64,000 nt of DNA, from positions 6,026,062-6,090,061 of the forward strand of contig OX638379.1 of assembly GCA_951813605.1 (NCBI GenBank), in the 5' to 3' direction. Source of the DNA: an uncultured Bryobacterales bacterium. Lineage in GTDB: Bacteria; Acidobacteriota; Terriglobia; Bryobacterales; UBA6623. Positions 9,070 through 17,782 of this stretch are shown piece after piece (the first letter of the stretch is position 1; every line of letters begins with the position of its first letter). The notes beneath the pieces were generated by a model that had not been told where the DNA came from, ran no database searches, and saw only the letters and a program-made list of their open reading frames with translations. The translations under genes and the position numbers were made by a program.

Positions 9070-10184
9070 GTCGATTCGCTTGGCTGGTTGCCCGTTGATC
9101 GGATGGCCGAACGGACGACGTTCCGTACGGCAGCCGCTGGAGACGCTTGACCAGGGACGCCGGGGATTGCGCCAAGCTCGCCCGAATAGCCCCGTCCAGC
9201 GCCCGGGTGAACGATGCCCGCGTAGGTGACAGCACGTTTCCCGAACGAATCGCGAATCGCGTCGCGGTATGTGTAATTCGGAGCGACTGGCGCAAGTGTG
9301 CAACGGGCCTGCACAGCGTTCGGACAAAGCTCCGTGAGCCATGTCTTCCCGGCTCTGCCGGGACCGGCCACGATTACGAAGCCCCGTGACTGCAGCCCGT
9401 ATTGATACCGGCGCTGAGCTCGATCGTCGATCAGCATTCCTTGCGCTGCGATTTGCTCCCCGATTGCTTCAACAGCGCGCGATTCCGGGCCGTTGGATTC
9501 AGGCCGTTGTGCCATGACCCTGAGAAAGCTCTGAACATTGATCATGTCGCTAGGGCGCCATCCAGCGTCATCAAGCGCTTGCTTCACCTTCTCGGCGAAC
9601 GCCAAGCAAGGGGCCATCTCCGGTCCGTTCGCAACCGGACCCCGCTCGAGCAGCGATTCTCCGGTTAATAAGCGGGAAGCATGGTTCCAATCGCCCATGA
9701 ATAGACTAGTTCCACGCTCAGGGCTGTTGAGCATGGAAAGAACGGCTATCAACTGCCGTTCGCCCGAAGGACTCTTGAGTTGCTGGTTCGCTGTTGACCA
9801 ACTGCTTCCACCCCGTCTGGTCGCCGTCCGTCTCGCTAATTGCAGCCTGCATTGCTTTGCCCGCCGCGCCTCGGTCGACATCCGGGACCTCGAGGCGAGC
9901 TAGCACGGGCCAAAGGACCAGATCCTGCCGCGTGCCCTTCGACTTCAATGCAGGCCTGGACTCGAGACTGCGTTTAAGGACTCCAAGGTATGCTTCCACG
10001 AACCGTCCTGGGTTGCCACTCGCCCAGGGCTCGACTTCATCCTTTTAAAGGCCGACAAATTCGGCTTTCCACTTCCGTTCCTCCGACTGGTACTTCACAC
10101 CGGGATCTTCAAAGTTCTCAAAGTCCGAGAAGCGCTGCCGAAACTGCTTGCAGGTGCCCTTGAACGCGCCGCCGCCCCAATCCA
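9066..10184 (-). pseudogene. Broken McrB-like AAA ATPase gene
   Basis: Reading leftward from ATG 10184 the product starts MDWGGGAFKGTCKQFRQR, meets an in-frame TAA after EFVGL (near 10047), and continues as KDEVEPWASGNPGRFVEAYL to about 9750. There the frame shifts and continues through FLRVMAQRPESNGPESRAVE. It ends with YQYGLQSRGFVIVAGPGRAGKTWL, a Walker A (GPGRAGKT) in the context typical of McrB-type restriction ATPases (a GFVIL-x-GPPGTGKT-like stretch), then APVAPNYTYRDAI. The Walker B and later AAA motifs are not visible, so the C-terminal half is missing or scrambled. One stop, one frameshift and a lost end make it a pseudogene. The McrB-like assignment rests on the P-loop context only. 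Confidence 0.65.
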
Positions 10185-10497
10185 TGCGGATCACTTTCCT
10201 TCACGCGCGTTAACGCGTAGCGCTAGCGGAATCGAGCCAAACGGAGCGTTCTTCGGAAGTCCATGATATGAATCAGCCGAAAACCAGGGTCGTAAACTGT
10301 CGATGCGATAAAAGCGGTCATGTAGACCACCCCGGTCCTCTCGATGCGAGCATCCGCCCGAATCGACCCCGCTCGCATAGGTCCAAGGCTCTGGGTAAGC
10401 GGCAAACCAGCGTCCTCCAGTAAATGCCCAGCTGTTTGCAAATGGCCCATACTAGTGCCGGACGGGCGGCTACGACAGGATGCCGCTCCCGGGAGCT
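10185..10497. other. Intergenic, about 310 bp, with a short unrecognised frame
   Basis: A 75-codon minus-strand frame (10223-10450) encodes a product with the stretch TGVVYMTAFIASTVYD; it has no recognised domain and no ribosome-binding site, and may be a gene remnant. A perfect 12-base palindrome CGCGTTAACGCG lies near 10207-10218. Confidence 0.35.
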
Positions 10498-11556
10498 ATG
10501 AGCACTCTGAGCCGACGACAATTCATCCATTCGAGTGGTGCCGCACTCGTTCCGGCAGCGGCAGGGGCCGAATACGTGAAGCCAAAACACTTCACGATTG
10601 ACTGCCAGAGCCACATTTTCGTGCCGGAACTCGTTTCCTTCATGGAGAAGCGCAAGGATCCGCCATACGCATACCGCAAGGACGGCGGCACCTACGTGGT
10701 CGTAGGCGAGTGGCACCGGCGCCTACGCGACCGGCACATGGATATCGGCGCCAAGATCGCCGACATGGACGAGGCCGGAATCGCCATGACCGCCTTGAGC
10801 ATCAACGATCCCGGTCCGGAACTCTTCGGCAATGACGGCGTGCACGTCGCCCGGATGGTGAACGACTACGTCAGCGATTTGGCCAGGACGCATCCCGACC
10901 GGCTATTCGGTCTGATCGTCCTCCCCCTCCAAGACACGGACGCCTCGCTGAAGGAACTGGACCGTTGCGTGAACCAGCGCGGCATGAAAGGCGTGCTCCT
11001 GTACTCCAACCTCGCCGGGTCCTTCCCTGACGAGGATCGGTACCGCCCGGTATTCGAGCACATACAGCGCCTCGACATCCCGGTCCTGCTTCATCCGGCC
11101 TACCCGATGACCTACGACGCCGTGGTCGGCCGCAACTTGGTCGCGGGCCTCGGACTAATGTTCGACACGACAATCGCGCTTGGCCGGATTATCCTCTCGG
11201 GACTGCTGGACCAGTTCCCGAAACTCAAGCTCGTTTGCCCGCACGTGGGCGGTACGCTTCCGTACCTCATCGGGCGCCTGGACCACCAGACGCAAGTGCT
11301 CAAGCGCGGGGCGGAGAACATCACCAAGCCGCCAAGCGAATACCTGCGCGGAATCTACCTCGATGCCGTCTCGCCGATTCCAATGGCCATCCAGTACGGG
11401 ATCGACTACGTCGGCATCGAGCGCATGCTGTATTCCAGCGACCATCCTTGGGTCGACCCCAAGACTATCGCCAGCTGCGTCCACAGCCTGAATCTCCCGG
11501 ACGAAGACCAAGAGCGCGTTTTTGGCGCAAATGCGAAAAGGCTGTTCAAACTATGA
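10498..11556 (+). CDS. Exported amidohydrolase (amidohydrolase_2 / ACMSD-like)
   Basis: The product has 352 residues. The N-terminus MSTLSRRQFIHSSGAALVPAAAGA is a twin-arginine leader. The TIM-barrel amidohydrolase family PF04909 is seen in IDCQSHIFVPEL, AKIADMDEAGIAMTALS, NDYVSDLARTHPDRLFGL, the strand ending in PVLLHPAYP, GRIILSGLLDQFPKLKLVCPHVGG, and the C-terminal YSSDHPWVDP with the conserved Asp. The usual first metal motif is D-x-H-x-H; here it is DCQSH, so the first histidine is a glutamine. Family members decarboxylate or hydrolyse small aromatic acids and amides; substrate unknown. An in-frame ATG at 10480 would add six residues; the start was set at the leader. It overlaps the next gene by four bases (ATGA). 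Confidence 0.88.
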   Translation: MSTLSRRQFIHSSGAALVPAAAGAEYVKPKHFTIDCQSHIFVPELVSFMEKRKDPPYAYRKDGGTYVVVGEWHRRLRDRHMDIGAKIADMDEAGIAMTALSINDPGPELFGNDGVHVARMVNDYVSDLARTHPDRLFGLIVLPLQDTDASLKELDRCVNQRGMKGVLLYSNLAGSFPDEDRYRPVFEHIQRLDIPVLLHPAYPMTYDAVVGRNLVAGLGLMFDTTIALGRIILSGLLDQFPKLKLVCPHVGGTLPYLIGRLDHQTQVLKRGAENITKPPSEYLRGIYLDAVSPIPMAIQYGIDYVGIERMLYSSDHPWVDPKTIASCVHSLNLPDEDQERVFGANAKRLFKL

Positions 11557-12497
11557 GGCCGAACCGCCGCGAACTTCTAGCTCTACTGGCGGCGTCCGGC
11601 TGCGACCCGATGCCTCAGGACCCGGAGCAGAGCACCGCAGCCAAAGACGTAGATCCCCGCAAGTTTCGGCTTGCGATCTGCAACGAGACATTTCAAGGAT
11701 GGGACGTCATCGAGGGATTTCGCGGCGCTGTCGAAACCGGGTACACGGGGGTCGAGATCGCTCCGTTCACGCTATCCGAAGATCCAGCCTCCGTCCCCGC
11801 GTCGAAACGCAGGGAATACAGGGACGCCATCGAGTCGGAGGGCTTGGGCTACGTTGGCCTGCACAGCCTCTTGACAGCGCCTCGCGGTGAGTTGCACGTC
11901 ACGACTCCGGACCATGGCGTCCGCCGGCGCAGCTGGGAGTATTTTCGGAAGCTAATCGACCTGTGCGCCGAACTCGGCGATAACGGGATGATGATTCTGG
12001 GTTCGGGGCGACAGCGCCGCACGGTCGACGGCTCTTCAGTGGAGGACGCGACCAACAGGCTGCGGGACGGCTTGGCCGAAATGGCGGGACAGGCGCAGGA
12101 ACGTGGCGTGGTGATTCTTCCAGAGACGCTGGCGCCGCATCTGTGCGACGTCCTGACCTCAATGGAGCAGACCGTCGCGATGGTGCGCGAGATCGGACAC
12201 CCCGCCGTGCAAACCATGTTCGACTCGCATAACGCTGTAGCGGAGGAATTGCCGCACGACCGGCTGATCAAGGAGCACGCCTCCCTGATCCGTCACGTAC
12301 ATATCAACGAGATGGACGGCCGACATCCGGGCACCGGGTCGTACGACTTCGCGATACCCCTGCAGGCACTCAAGGACATCGGCTATCGCGGCTGGCTGTC
12401 TCTCGAGGTATTCAGATTCGAGCCGAGCGGAGAAGAGGTTGCAAGGGTCTCTAGCGAGTACCTCCGAGACATCGAGTCACGGCTTAGCACGGCTTGA
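11553..12497 (+). CDS. Sugar-phosphate isomerase/epimerase-like TIM barrel
   Basis: The product has 314 residues. The xylose-isomerase-like TIM barrel (AP_endonuc_2 family) is recognisable from FRLAICNETFQGWDVIEGF, GYTGVEIAPFTL, YVGLHSLL, MMILGSGRQR, GVVILPETL, QTMFDSHNAV, IRHVHINEMDGRHPG and GYRGWLSLEVFRF; the glutamates, aspartate and histidines are the expected metal ligands. Its start ATG overlaps the stop of the amidohydrolase (ATGA), so the two are translated together and may act on the same substrate. The N-terminus MRPNRRELLALLAASGCD looks like a Tat/lipoprotein leader with a cysteine at residue 16, so this enzyme may also be exported, which is unusual for the fold. Confidence 0.88.
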   Translation: MRPNRRELLALLAASGCDPMPQDPEQSTAAKDVDPRKFRLAICNETFQGWDVIEGFRGAVETGYTGVEIAPFTLSEDPASVPASKRREYRDAIESEGLGYVGLHSLLTAPRGELHVTTPDHGVRRRSWEYFRKLIDLCAELGDNGMMILGSGRQRRTVDGSSVEDATNRLRDGLAEMAGQAQERGVVILPETLAPHLCDVLTSMEQTVAMVREIGHPAVQTMFDSHNAVAEELPHDRLIKEHASLIRHVHINEMDGRHPGTGSYDFAIPLQALKDIGYRGWLSLEVFRFEPSGEEVARVSSEYLRDIESRLSTA

Positions 12498-12539
12498 GGG
12501 TTTACGTGGGCCTCGCGCGGATCGCGTGAGGCCCCGCCC

Positions 12540-12802
12540 AAGTGTAAGGCTGGGTCCTGAGCGGCAGTCCCGGAGATCGGCCGACGTCACGCACATCGCG
12601 ACCTTGACGCCGCAAGGAACCTGAACGCTGATCGCTTGGTGCCTCCGTGCGCGGCCGGCCTAAGGCGTGGCGAGATCGCTCGCAAGCAGGTCCTCGACGA
12701 ATCCATGCCCCGGACAATGCGGCATCATGACGTTGATGTCCACCGCGATCGCGGCCACCTGAGAGGACTCACATTCCCAGAACACGGGCACCACAGAAAG
12801 CG
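12540..12802 (-). pseudogene. Tail of a DUF1445 (putative hydro-lyase) gene
   Basis: The minus-strand frame ending at 12660 reads SVVPVFWECESSQVAAIAVD then PHCPGHGFVEDLLASDLATP, matching the C-terminus of the intact DUF1445 gene at 26449-27237 (SVVPVFWACGVTPQEAAIAA, HSPGHGFVTDRLARDLATP). Similarity continues into the 3' flank down to roughly 12540, in the same order as the flank of the intact gene. Only about 47 codons of the gene survive, cut off at its N-terminal side where the DUF1553 fragment begins at 12803. Confidence 0.85.
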
Positions 12803-12866
12803 GGTGGGAGGTGCCGCACGTCGCGCGGACCATGCAGCTTACAGAGACCTGCCGGCGATCGAGCGC
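12803..12866 (+). pseudogene. Fragment of a second DUF1549/DUF1553 gene
   Basis: About 60 bases encode GWEVPHVARTMQLTETCRRS, matching GWDVKHIVRTMLLTETYRRS in the DUF1553 part of the intact gene (near 6890-6950). It is joined directly to the DUF1501 fragment on its right. Confidence 0.8.
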
Positions 12867-13297
12867 TACGGAACGTCGGTGCAGCGCATCGTGGAGCTGC
12901 TGCCCCACATTGGAGGGATCGCGGACGACATCTACATCGCGCGGTCGATGACGGCCGAACGGATCAATCACGACGGAGCCCGAATCTTCATGGACAAAGG
13001 CTTCCGCATCCCGGGGCGCCCCTCAATGGGCTCGTGGATTACGGACGGGTAGGGCAATTAGTCCGAATACCTGCCTGGGCTCGCCTTGCTGATGTCAATG
13101 GGCGGCGCGCGAGACCAGCCCATCGCATCGCGGCAGTGGGCGGCGGGCTTCCTCCCCAGCAAGTACCAAGGAGTGAAGTTCAACTCCGCAGGCGATCCGG
13201 TCAACTACTTGCGCAATCCAGCCGGCGGGGGCGGGAGCTGCGCTTCGAACTGCCGGCACGCACGTCGTCTCGAGGACCGCGGAGTCCGCTTCATCCC
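12867..13297 (+). pseudogene. Remnant of a second DUF1501 gene
   Basis: The frame reads YGTSVQRIVELLPHIGGIAD, MTAERINHDGARIFMDKGF, GRPSMGSWITDG, then two in-frame stops (first at 13050-13052), then the same frame resumes as GGARDQPIASRQWAAGFLPS and VKFNSAGDPVNYLRNPAG. The last phrase is followed at once by GGSCASNCRHARRLEDRGVR, so about 70 codons are missing compared with the intact gene at 7651-9069. Identity to that copy is high in the remaining parts. Stops and deletions make it non-functional. Confidence 0.9.
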
Positions 13298-13633
13298 CGC
13301 CAGTTCGCGCGCAGCATGGGCCGGCTGACCAAGACCGATCGCATCGATGCCGCCGTGCTGGCCCTCTTGGGCCGCCCGCCGGAGCGTCGCCAGGCTTGTC
13401 CCGTGGACCGCAACTTCCTCCAGTTCAAGGACTTGGCGTCGGCCCGGACCGCCTGTGTCGAGGAGCAGGCGAACCGTCGCAAGCGCCGTGCCGAACTCCA
13501 GCCCGGGCCCGCGGCGGACGCGCTCGAACGCCTCAATGCGACGACCGATCACACGCTTAGCGTGCTCGACCGGGCCATCGCCGAGACCCTAGCGGCCACC
13601 GCCGTCATCCGCAAGTCGGCCGTGCTCGCCTAG
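13298..13633 (+). mobile_element. IS110-family transposase fragment
   Basis: The frame reads RQFARSMGRLTKTDRIDAAV, then LGRPPERRQA, LQFKDLASARTACVEEQANR, and LSVLDRAIAETLAATAVI before the stop at 13631-13633. This is the N-terminal DEDD-domain end and linker of IS110/IS1111 transposases (the (A/S)MGRLxKTDRIDA motif is diagnostic). It joins directly onto the DUF1501 fragment with no start of its own, and it lacks the C-terminal transposase_20 domain and any visible inverted repeats. It is a dead scar, not an active element. Confidence 0.8.
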
Positions 13634-13878
13634 GCCCTGCGGCGCGATGACTGCCTCTGGCATCCGCCGGGCCCGGCCGCGGTCGGAGCATTGGATGGCC
13701 CCCGCCACCCCCTCCTCCCAGCGGCCCGCGACGCCACCCATGAGACCGCATCTCAGCTGCGCAGAATAACGGATGCTCTAGATTTTCCTCAAGTTTCCCA
13801 AGCAATTTCCTGACAGCGGACACGAAAGCTCATTTCTAAATCCGTACGACAAATGACCGCGGATCGCCGAGAAACCGC
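13634..13878. other. Intergenic upstream of the TonB receptor promoter
   Basis: No gene is seen. The first part is G+C rich; the last 120 bases become A+T richer and lead into the promoter at 13879. Confidence 0.4.
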
Positions 13879-13907
13879 TTGACAGAGGGTTCGATTATCC
13901 GTATATT
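13879..13907 (+). promoter_or_regulatory. Strong sigma-70 promoter of the TonB receptor
   Basis: TTGACA (13879-13884) and TATATT (13902-13907) are separated by exactly 17 bases, identical hexamers to the regulator promoter at 2516-2544. It lies about 113 bases before the ATG. Confidence 0.8.
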
Positions 13908-14019
13908 TTCTTTGTGTTTCAGCCTCGGCTCGGTAACATCTCGTAGGTCACAACTCCCGTTTCAGAGAGAGGCACTTGCGCGGGCCGCTCACGGTGCGGA
14001 GGAATCCAGGAGGAAAAAT

Positions 14020-17000
14020 ATGAAAAGCCTGCTCACGACATATGGGGCCTTGTCGATGCTCGTCGGCCTGGCATTGCTTCAAGCTCCTTCGGCGCTGCGC
14101 GGGCAAACATCGTTCGGCACCATTCTCGGCACGGTGACGGATCAATCGGCGGCGGCCATTCCGGCCGCGACGGTGACGGTGACGAACGAAGAGACCGGCA
14201 TCAGCCGTGAGGTGCAGTCCGGTCAAGACGGCGGATACAGGGTGCCGTCGCTATTGCCTGGGATGTACTCGGTGAGGGCGTCAATAGAAGGCTTCCAGAC
14301 GACTGAAATCACCGGAGTCGAGCTGCAGGTTACTCGGGCAGTGACGGTCAACGCGGTGTTGGAATTGGGCGCGGTCACGGAGACTGTGGAGGTCGTCGCC
14401 ACGACGCCGCTGCTTGACACCGCCGATGCGACCGTCGGGACGGTTGTCAATAATGACAGCGTCGTCAGTTTGCCTCTGAACGGGCGAAGCTACACGGACC
14501 TGATTCTGTTGGTGCCCGGCGCGGTGCCTCGGGGCAAGCTGTTCGCCATTTCGGGCGGGCACAACTTCAGCGTGAGCGGCAACAGCCCGGACGTGAACAA
14601 CTTCACGCTGGACGGCATCCAGAACAACGATTTGTTCTTCAAGGCATTCGGAACGGAACCCTCCATCGACGCGATCCAGGAATTCAGGGTGCAGACGAAC
14701 ATCACATCCGCCGAGTTTGGCTCGGGGGCCGGTGCCAACGTGGCCGTGGCCCTCAAATCGGGAACCAACGAACTCCACGGGTCTTTTTTCGAGTTTCTCC
14801 GGAACGACAAGCTAGACGCCAATGACTTCTTCAGGAATGCCCGCGGCACCGGAAAGCCGGCGTTCCGGCAGAACCAGTGGGGAATGGTCCTCGGCGGTCC
14901 GGTCAAGATCCCGGGAGTCTACGATGGGAGGAACGAGTCCTTCTGGCTGTTCAATTACGAGGGATTCAAGACCCGCCGGGCATCGACCCTGCTCGCCACG
15001 GTGCCCACGAATGCGCAACTGTCCGGTGACCTCCAAGACCTGGAGCCCATCTTCGACCCGGATACCAGCCGCCTAGACCCTGCCTCCGGCCTAGTCATTA
15101 GGGACCGGCTCACTTGCAACGGGGTACCGAACGTCATTTGCCCTAGCCGAATCCATCCCGCCACCTCGGCCTGGGCGGACATTGTCTTTCCGAAAACCGA
15201 CACCCCGGGAGGGAGCAATATAGTGAACACCAACCCGCGCGAGTTGGATCAGTATCAGCTAAACATGCGGGGCGACTATAGAGCGACCGATGAACTGAGT
15301 TTCTTCATGCGCTACTCGCCGTCGATCGCGCAGGAGGCCGTCCCCCAGGGGCTGCCTTCGATGGCGACGATCACAACTCAGCGGTTCCACAATGCTGTCA
15401 TCAGCGGAACCTACGTGCCGACTCCCACCACGGTGATTGACGCCAAGGTCGGCTTCAATCGCACTGGCGTCTTGCAAGCGGCTTCCAATCCCGGTCCAGG
15501 GGCTGCTGCATTTCTGGAGCAGCACCCGCTCCAAGGCGTGATCGTCAAGAGCGCATCCCATCCCTTGTTCCCGGGCTTGGGGCTCGGAGAGGGGTTCACC
15601 GGCACATTCTCGTCCGGCACCCTCTCGCCCACCAACGACATGCAATATATTTTCAAGGTTTCAAACGTCCGCGGAAAACACACAATCAAGGCCGGCTTCA
15701 GCATCGACAACATCTGGGGCGTCCACGACAACCTCAACGAAACTAGCTTCAGCTTCACACGATTTGCAACTGCAGATCCCCAGAATGCGGTCAGCACGGG
15801 ATCCTCGCTAGCGTCATTTCTCTTAGGGCTTCCGGATGGAGGGAATCGCAGATTAGGAGACACGAGCCTGGATAGCATTTGGAACATGTACCATTTCTAT
15901 GTCAACGATGACTTCAGGGTGGCTCCACGGCTGATACTCAATCTGGGACTGCGATACGAATACACCGAGTTACCCCGGGATAGAGACGACCGCCTGTCTC
16001 AGTTCGACAGGCATGACGGCAAATTTGTCTGGGCGGGAGTCAACCCAATCACAGGCGAGCCCCCGAATGCGATCCGCACGATCCGCGAGCCCGATCACAA
16101 CAATTTCGCGCCTCGTGTGGGCCTTGCGTTCACGCTCGATGACAAGACCACAGTACGGGCCGGCTACGGCGTCTTTTACATCCACAACTATCTCTGGGAG
16201 TTGCAAGCCCATCGAGGCCAGTGGCCGTATGCGCTCAGCCAGGGTGTCAGCGTACTCAATCGGGGAACCTCCCTCACACCAATCGACACAATGTTTTCGG
16301 CTGATACGTCGGTCACGCCCGGGACGGTTCCCAGTGTGCTCTGGTCCGCGGATCGCAAGGACCGGTTTGGCTACACTCAGCAATGGAATATCGGAGTGCA
16401 GCGGGAACTAGCCGACGAGCTCATGCTGGAAGTCGGTTACGTTGGCAGCAAAGGCACCAAGGTGCCGATCTTCTCGTTTCAGAACCTTCCGCCTCCAGGG
16501 CCGGGCGTGGTGGGCTGCCCGCCGTCGCCTTGCGAGCCCGGACAGGAACATCCGAGGCCTTTTCCGATCAACAACACATTCATGATCGTAGGGGAAAACA
16601 AAGCGACTTCCAACTATCACTCCTTGCAAGTAAAACTCGAGAAAAGGCTTTCGAACGGTCTGCAATTCCTCGGATCCTACGCCTGGGGCCATCACATTGA
16701 TGTCGGAGGGAGCGGGAATAGCACGCAGAGCTTTCCGCAAGACCAGCGGAACCTCCGGGGAGACAGGGCGAGCGGATTCGCCGATTTTCGCCACATTTTT
16801 TCCGGCAGTTACTTATACGAGTTGCCTTTCGGCAAAGGCAAGCGCTTCTTGACGGACGCGTCCGCTTTCGTGAACAACGTGCTGGGCGGTTGGGCGGTCA
16901 GCGGAATCACTCGGTATAACACCGGGGCCCCGGTCAACGTCACGATTGATTTTGATCGGGCCAACATCGGCTTTGGCTCATTCCAGCGTCCCGACCGCGT

Positions 17001-17346
17001 CCTCGACAAGTCTGCGAGAGTGCGAAGCTCGGGCGACAAAACCCAGGGATGGCTCAACCCGGAAGCCTTCGCCGTACCGGAGCAGTACAAGTTCGGGAAC
17101 CTGGGGCGCAACACGGAGAGGGGCCCGGCGTTTGGGAATTGGGATATCATTCTTTTCAAGAACTTCGCGTTGCCGGGGGAAAGCATGACCCTCCAGTTCC
17201 GCACGGAGTACTTCAACGCGTTCAACACCGTGAACCTGGCGAATCCCAGTTCGGGATCCTTCACAAGGAACCCGAACTTCGGACACATACTTGCTACGCA
17301 GAATGCAGCCCGGCAGATACAGTTCGGTCTCAAGTTGCTTTTCTGA
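14020..17346 (+). CDS. Oar-like TonB-dependent receptor with carboxypeptidase-regulatory N-terminus
   Basis: The product has 1108 residues. A signal peptide (ends about ALRGQ, residue 30) is followed by a carboxypeptidase-regulatory-like domain (GTILGTVTDQSAAAIPAATV, GGYRVPSLLPGMYSVRAS) to about residue 115, then a TonB plug with SLPLNGRSYTDLILLVPGA and FTLDGIQNNDLF, and a long beta-barrel ending in an aromatic residue (QIQFGLKLLF), as expected for outer-membrane insertion. It is an outer-membrane importer of the Oar/SusC-like kind that is greatly expanded in Acidobacteriota; the ligand is unknown. AGGAGGA at 14008-14014, five bases before ATG, fixes the start. The strong promoter at 13879 serves it and perhaps the quinoprotein and FG-GAP genes behind. 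Confidence 0.95.
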   Translation: MKSLLTTYGALSMLVGLALLQAPSALRGQTSFGTILGTVTDQSAAAIPAATVTVTNEETGISREVQSGQDGGYRVPSLLPGMYSVRASIEGFQTTEITGVELQVTRAVTVNAVLELGAVTETVEVVATTPLLDTADATVGTVVNNDSVVSLPLNGRSYTDLILLVPGAVPRGKLFAISGGHNFSVSGNSPDVNNFTLDGIQNNDLFFKAFGTEPSIDAIQEFRVQTNITSAEFGSGAGANVAVALKSGTNELHGSFFEFLRNDKLDANDFFRNARGTGKPAFRQNQWGMVLGGPVKIPGVYDGRNESFWLFNYEGFKTRRASTLLATVPTNAQLSGDLQDLEPIFDPDTSRLDPASGLVIRDRLTCNGVPNVICPSRIHPATSAWADIVFPKTDTPGGSNIVNTNPRELDQYQLNMRGDYRATDELSFFMRYSPSIAQEAVPQGLPSMATITTQRFHNAVISGTYVPTPTTVIDAKVGFNRTGVLQAASNPGPGAAAFLEQHPLQGVIVKSASHPLFPGLGLGEGFTGTFSSGTLSPTNDMQYIFKVSNVRGKHTIKAGFSIDNIWGVHDNLNETSFSFTRFATADPQNAVSTGSSLASFLLGLPDGGNRRLGDTSLDSIWNMYHFYVNDDFRVAPRLILNLGLRYEYTELPRDRDDRLSQFDRHDGKFVWAGVNPITGEPPNAIRTIREPDHNNFAPRVGLAFTLDDKTTVRAGYGVFYIHNYLWELQAHRGQWPYALSQGVSVLNRGTSLTPIDTMFSADTSVTPGTVPSVLWSADRKDRFGYTQQWNIGVQRELADELMLEVGYVGSKGTKVPIFSFQNLPPPGPGVVGCPPSPCEPGQEHPRPFPINNTFMIVGENKATSNYHSLQVKLEKRLSNGLQFLGSYAWGHHIDVGGSGNSTQSFPQDQRNLRGDRASGFADFRHIFSGSYLYELPFGKGKRFLTDASAFVNNVLGGWAVSGITRYNTGAPVNVTIDFDRANIGFGSFQRPDRVLDKSARVRSSGDKTQGWLNPEAFAVPEQYKFGNLGRNTERGPAFGNWDIILFKNFALPGESMTLQFRTEYFNAFNTVNLANPSSGSFTRNPNFGHILATQNAARQIQFGLKLLF

Positions 17347-17782
17347 TTCTCGATCTCGTGATGCGGTTGGAGCGCACGTAGCGACAGCGATCCGCCGCCC
17401 GGCAACGAGCAGCAGCAGACTCGCAGCTAGCCGTGCGACCCCTTGCAAGTTCGTGCCACAGGAGTCGATGGTGGTCGACAAACGTTCGAGGCGAAATCGG
17501 CCAGTCCTGCGCACTGCATCAAGCGAGGCTCCCCGCACATCGTCCGTTGCCGTGTGCAGGGGATCCGTGCGATCGGCTCCGCACACGGGTTCCCGATCTC
17601 GAACTTGCATGGATGGGATTCCCCGGGCACCGGGGAGCCCGCTTCCACGGTGCCGGCTGGACGGTGGCGACCGCGACGCTCGGACTGCTGCATCCACGGA
17701 CCCAGCGTTCTGCAAGAGCCCGGGCGGACGAGTTGCAGGCCCTCTCAAGTCAGAGCGCCAAGACATTGGCCGTTTCTATTCT
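17347..17782. other. Intergenic, about 435 bp, nothing certain
   Basis: Long open frames cross this stretch on both strands (the plus-strand frame is continuous with the quinoprotein gene; a minus-strand frame runs into the receptor gene). None shows a recognisable domain or a ribosome-binding site. It is considered untranslated, but a lost gene cannot be excluded. Confidence 0.35.

Noticed and set aside
13298..13633. Intact IS110 element
   Set aside because: Only the N-terminal part of the transposase survives, without a start codon, C-terminal domain or ends.
17291..17782. Long plus-strand open frame continuous with the quinoprotein gene, and a long minus-strand frame (16978-17766)
   Set aside because: Neither shows a domain, and the quinoprotein's leader begins at 17783; G+C-rich DNA gives long chance frames.
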